Shown: positions 7,162 to 8,025 of the stretch, one piece after another
Numbering within the stretch: position 1 is the stretch's first letter
How the letters are laid out: every line of letters begins with the position of its first letter
Assembly: GCA_050699035.1 (NCBI GenBank)
Contig: JBOHDE010000184.1
Location: 1 to 8,025, forward strand
Source: WHTB01 sp050699035
GTDB lineage: Bacteria; Actinomycetota; Actinomycetes; Propionibacteriales; Nocardioidaceae
Length of the DNA stretch: 8,025 nucleotides
Direction: 5' to 3'
Position numbers and translations under genes: made by a program
Notes under the pieces: model-generated
What the model was told of the DNA's origin: nothing
What the model saw: the letters and a program-made list of their open reading frames with translations, nothing else
The model's database searches: none

Positions 7162-7301
7162 GAGGTGGGCTCGCGGGGGATCGTGACCCCGCCTGGGTCG
7201 ACGACCTCCTCCGTCGGGTCGACCGCCGGCTCGTCGTCGAGGATCTGCCACAGGCTGAACGCCACCAGGACGACGACCGCGACCAGGCCGACGACGATCA
7301 T
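7062..7301 (-). CDS. Small single-pass membrane protein with repeat-derived tail (hypothetical)
   Basis: An unrecognised 79-aa protein. ATG 7301 overlaps the upstream gene's stop by 4 bp (ATGA), so coupled translation is likely. Residues 1-21 (MIVVGLVAVVVLVAFSLWQIL) form one hydrophobic helix, probably a membrane anchor. An acidic, proline-rich stretch follows (DDEPAVDPTEEVVDPGG, 22-38). From about residue 47 the reading frame runs into the 32-bp repeat array, giving an arginine-rich tail (SRRGCTYVRGNPDIREASAR and onward), with the stop at 7062-7064 inside the second repeat unit. The native protein was probably shorter or ended differently before the repeats arrived (inference). The membrane-anchor part is a plausible real gene because of the overlap. 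The tail may be non-functional. No function can be assigned. Confidence 0.55.
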   Translation of the reverse strand: MIVVGLVAVVVLVAFSLWQILDDEPAVDPTEEVVDPGGVTIPREPTSSRRGCTYVRGNPDIREASARGVPTFAQPRREE

Positions 7302-7813
7302 GGTCGTTGGGACGTGATCGTGACCCACACGTTGGAAAGCGGGCCGTGCAGATAGGGGTCGCGTGCGTCGACCGGCTTGCCGGTGCACGCGTTGACGAAC
7401 CGGATCAACGTCGCCGCGCCTCCCCCCGACCCGCCGGCGATGATGCACCGCAGGACCAGTGTCTCGTCCGGCGACACCGAGATGCTGATGACCGGCAGCG
7501 ACAGGTCGTGCTTGATCACCAGCCAGCCCTGCTCGTTGTAGCGGACCGACCTGAAGCCGGTGCAGGCATGTGTCGCGTTGGCGTGCAGACGGGGCTGCTG
7601 CCCGAGGCGGATCGCACAGCCGCTGGTGACGACCTGGTCGCCGGCCGTCGGCTGCTCCTCGGCCGGCGGAGGCGCTGACCGCACGGCGTCGGGTGGCACC
7701 GCCGTGACCGGGGGCGCGGACTCAGCCGGGACGGCGACGACGACACCGACCGGGACCAGCACCCCTGCGACGAAGGCCAGGACGAGGCGCAACCGCCCCG
7801 GCCGGGCCGTCAT
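7298..7813 (-). CDS. Membrane-anchored or secreted four-cysteine protein (hypothetical)
   Basis: An unrecognised 171-aa protein. After a basic start (MTARPGRLR), residues 10-28 form one hydrophobic helix that could be a signal-anchor or signal peptide. A proline/alanine-rich linker follows (about 31-57), then a ~110-residue extracytoplasmic domain. That domain has four cysteines, C66, C84, C123 and C143, consistent with two disulfides, and alternating patterns such as GWLVIKHDLSLPVISISVS that suggest beta strands. A glycine-rich GGSGGG loop lies at 127-132. ATG 7813 is 3 bp after the preceding stop; a GTG at 7816 directly abuts that stop and is equally possible (one residue longer). It shares a 4-bp overlap with the small membrane-protein gene. 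GC and codon use match its neighbours. I do not recognise the family. Confidence 0.75.
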   Translation of the reverse strand: MTARPGRLRLVLAFVAGVLVPVGVVVAVPAESAPPVTAVPPDAVRSAPPPAEEQPTAGDQVVTSGCAIRLGQQPRLHANATHACTGFRSVRYNEQGWLVIKHDLSLPVISISVSPDETLVLRCIIAGGSGGGAATLIRFVNACTGKPVDARDPYLHGPLSNVWVTITSQRP

Positions 7814-7816
7814 CAC

Positions 7817-8025
7817 TCAATCCCGGCGCAGCTCGTAGACGTTCGCCTGGAGCACGCCGACGCGCGACTCGTCGGTCTCCACGACCTCGACCTCATGCGG
7901 TCCCGGCTCGAGCACGATGAAACCCACCTGCTTGTAACGCTCAAGCCCCCCGGACGGCGCAGGCCGCACCGCGTGACGCACCGTGAACGGCACCGGATGA
8001 CCATCGACGTACACCTCGATCGAGC
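7817..8025 (-). CDS. C-terminal part of an unidentified protein (partial)
   Basis: The 3' end of a minus-strand gene whose start lies right of the window; the frame is open to the edge and stops at TGA 7817-7819. About 68 residues are visible, beginning SIEVYVDGHPVPFTVRHAV and ending ANVYELRRD. The alternation of charged and hydrophobic residues (GFIVLEPGPHEVEVVE) suggests a beta-sandwich-like domain. An in-frame GTG at 8014 is unlikely to be the true start because the frame continues upstream with the same strand-like pattern. It is directly followed, after 3 bp, by the four-cysteine protein gene, so the two probably share a transcript. No recognised motif; function unknown. Confidence 0.6.
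   Translation of the reverse strand, partial: SIEVYVDGHPVPFTVRHAVRPAPSGGLERYKQVGFIVLEPGPHEVEVVETDESRVGVLQANVYELRRD

Overview
The window is GC-rich, with codons strongly biased to G/C at the third position. It looks like chromosome from an actinobacterium, most likely of the Nocardioides type. That guess rests on base composition, on the dxr–M50 protease–ispG order and on the style of the intergenic repeats. No marker gene in the window settles the genus.

Layout, left to right. Bases 2-127 hold the last 41 codons of an RND-type efflux permease on the + strand. A small DUF488/YeaO-like gene follows on the same strand (232-591). Everything from 617 to the right edge is on the minus strand. Reading that strand in transcription order, from the right edge leftwards: the 3' end of an unidentified gene (runs off the window, ends 7817); an unidentified membrane-anchored four-cysteine protein (7298-7813); a tiny membrane protein (7062-7301); a hairpin-forming 32-bp tandem repeat array (7004-7161); dxr (5733-6956); the intramembrane site-2 protease rip1/rseP (4426-5736); ispG (3246-4400); a 273-bp intergenic region with an unusual set of palindromes and repeats; and a polar amino acid ABC importer with its binding lipoprotein (2175-2972), permease (1372-2166) and ATPase (617-1372).

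How the genes work together. dxr and ispG encode the first committed step and the penultimate step of the methylerythritol phosphate (MEP) isoprenoid pathway. The rip1 protease sits between them; it overlaps dxr by 4 bp and lies 25 bp upstream of ispG, so the three probably share a transcript. The lipoprotein, permease and ATPase form a complete importer in the usual order with almost no spacing. The three unknown genes at the right edge are also tightly coupled (3-bp gap, then a 4-bp overlap) and look like an exported or membrane-associated set.

The protein-coding content is mostly housekeeping. The best leads are non-coding: (1) two copies of the perfect 16-bp palindrome TTGCCCAATTGGGCAA, 52 bp apart and inverted in extended context, bracketed by a 15-bp direct repeat, between ispG and the importer; (2) a tandem array of four 32-bp hairpin-forming units plus one inverted copy, which supplies the last ~33 codons and the stop of the tiny membrane protein upstream of dxr. 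I saw no rRNA, tRNA, transposase, CRISPR array or recognisable defence system.
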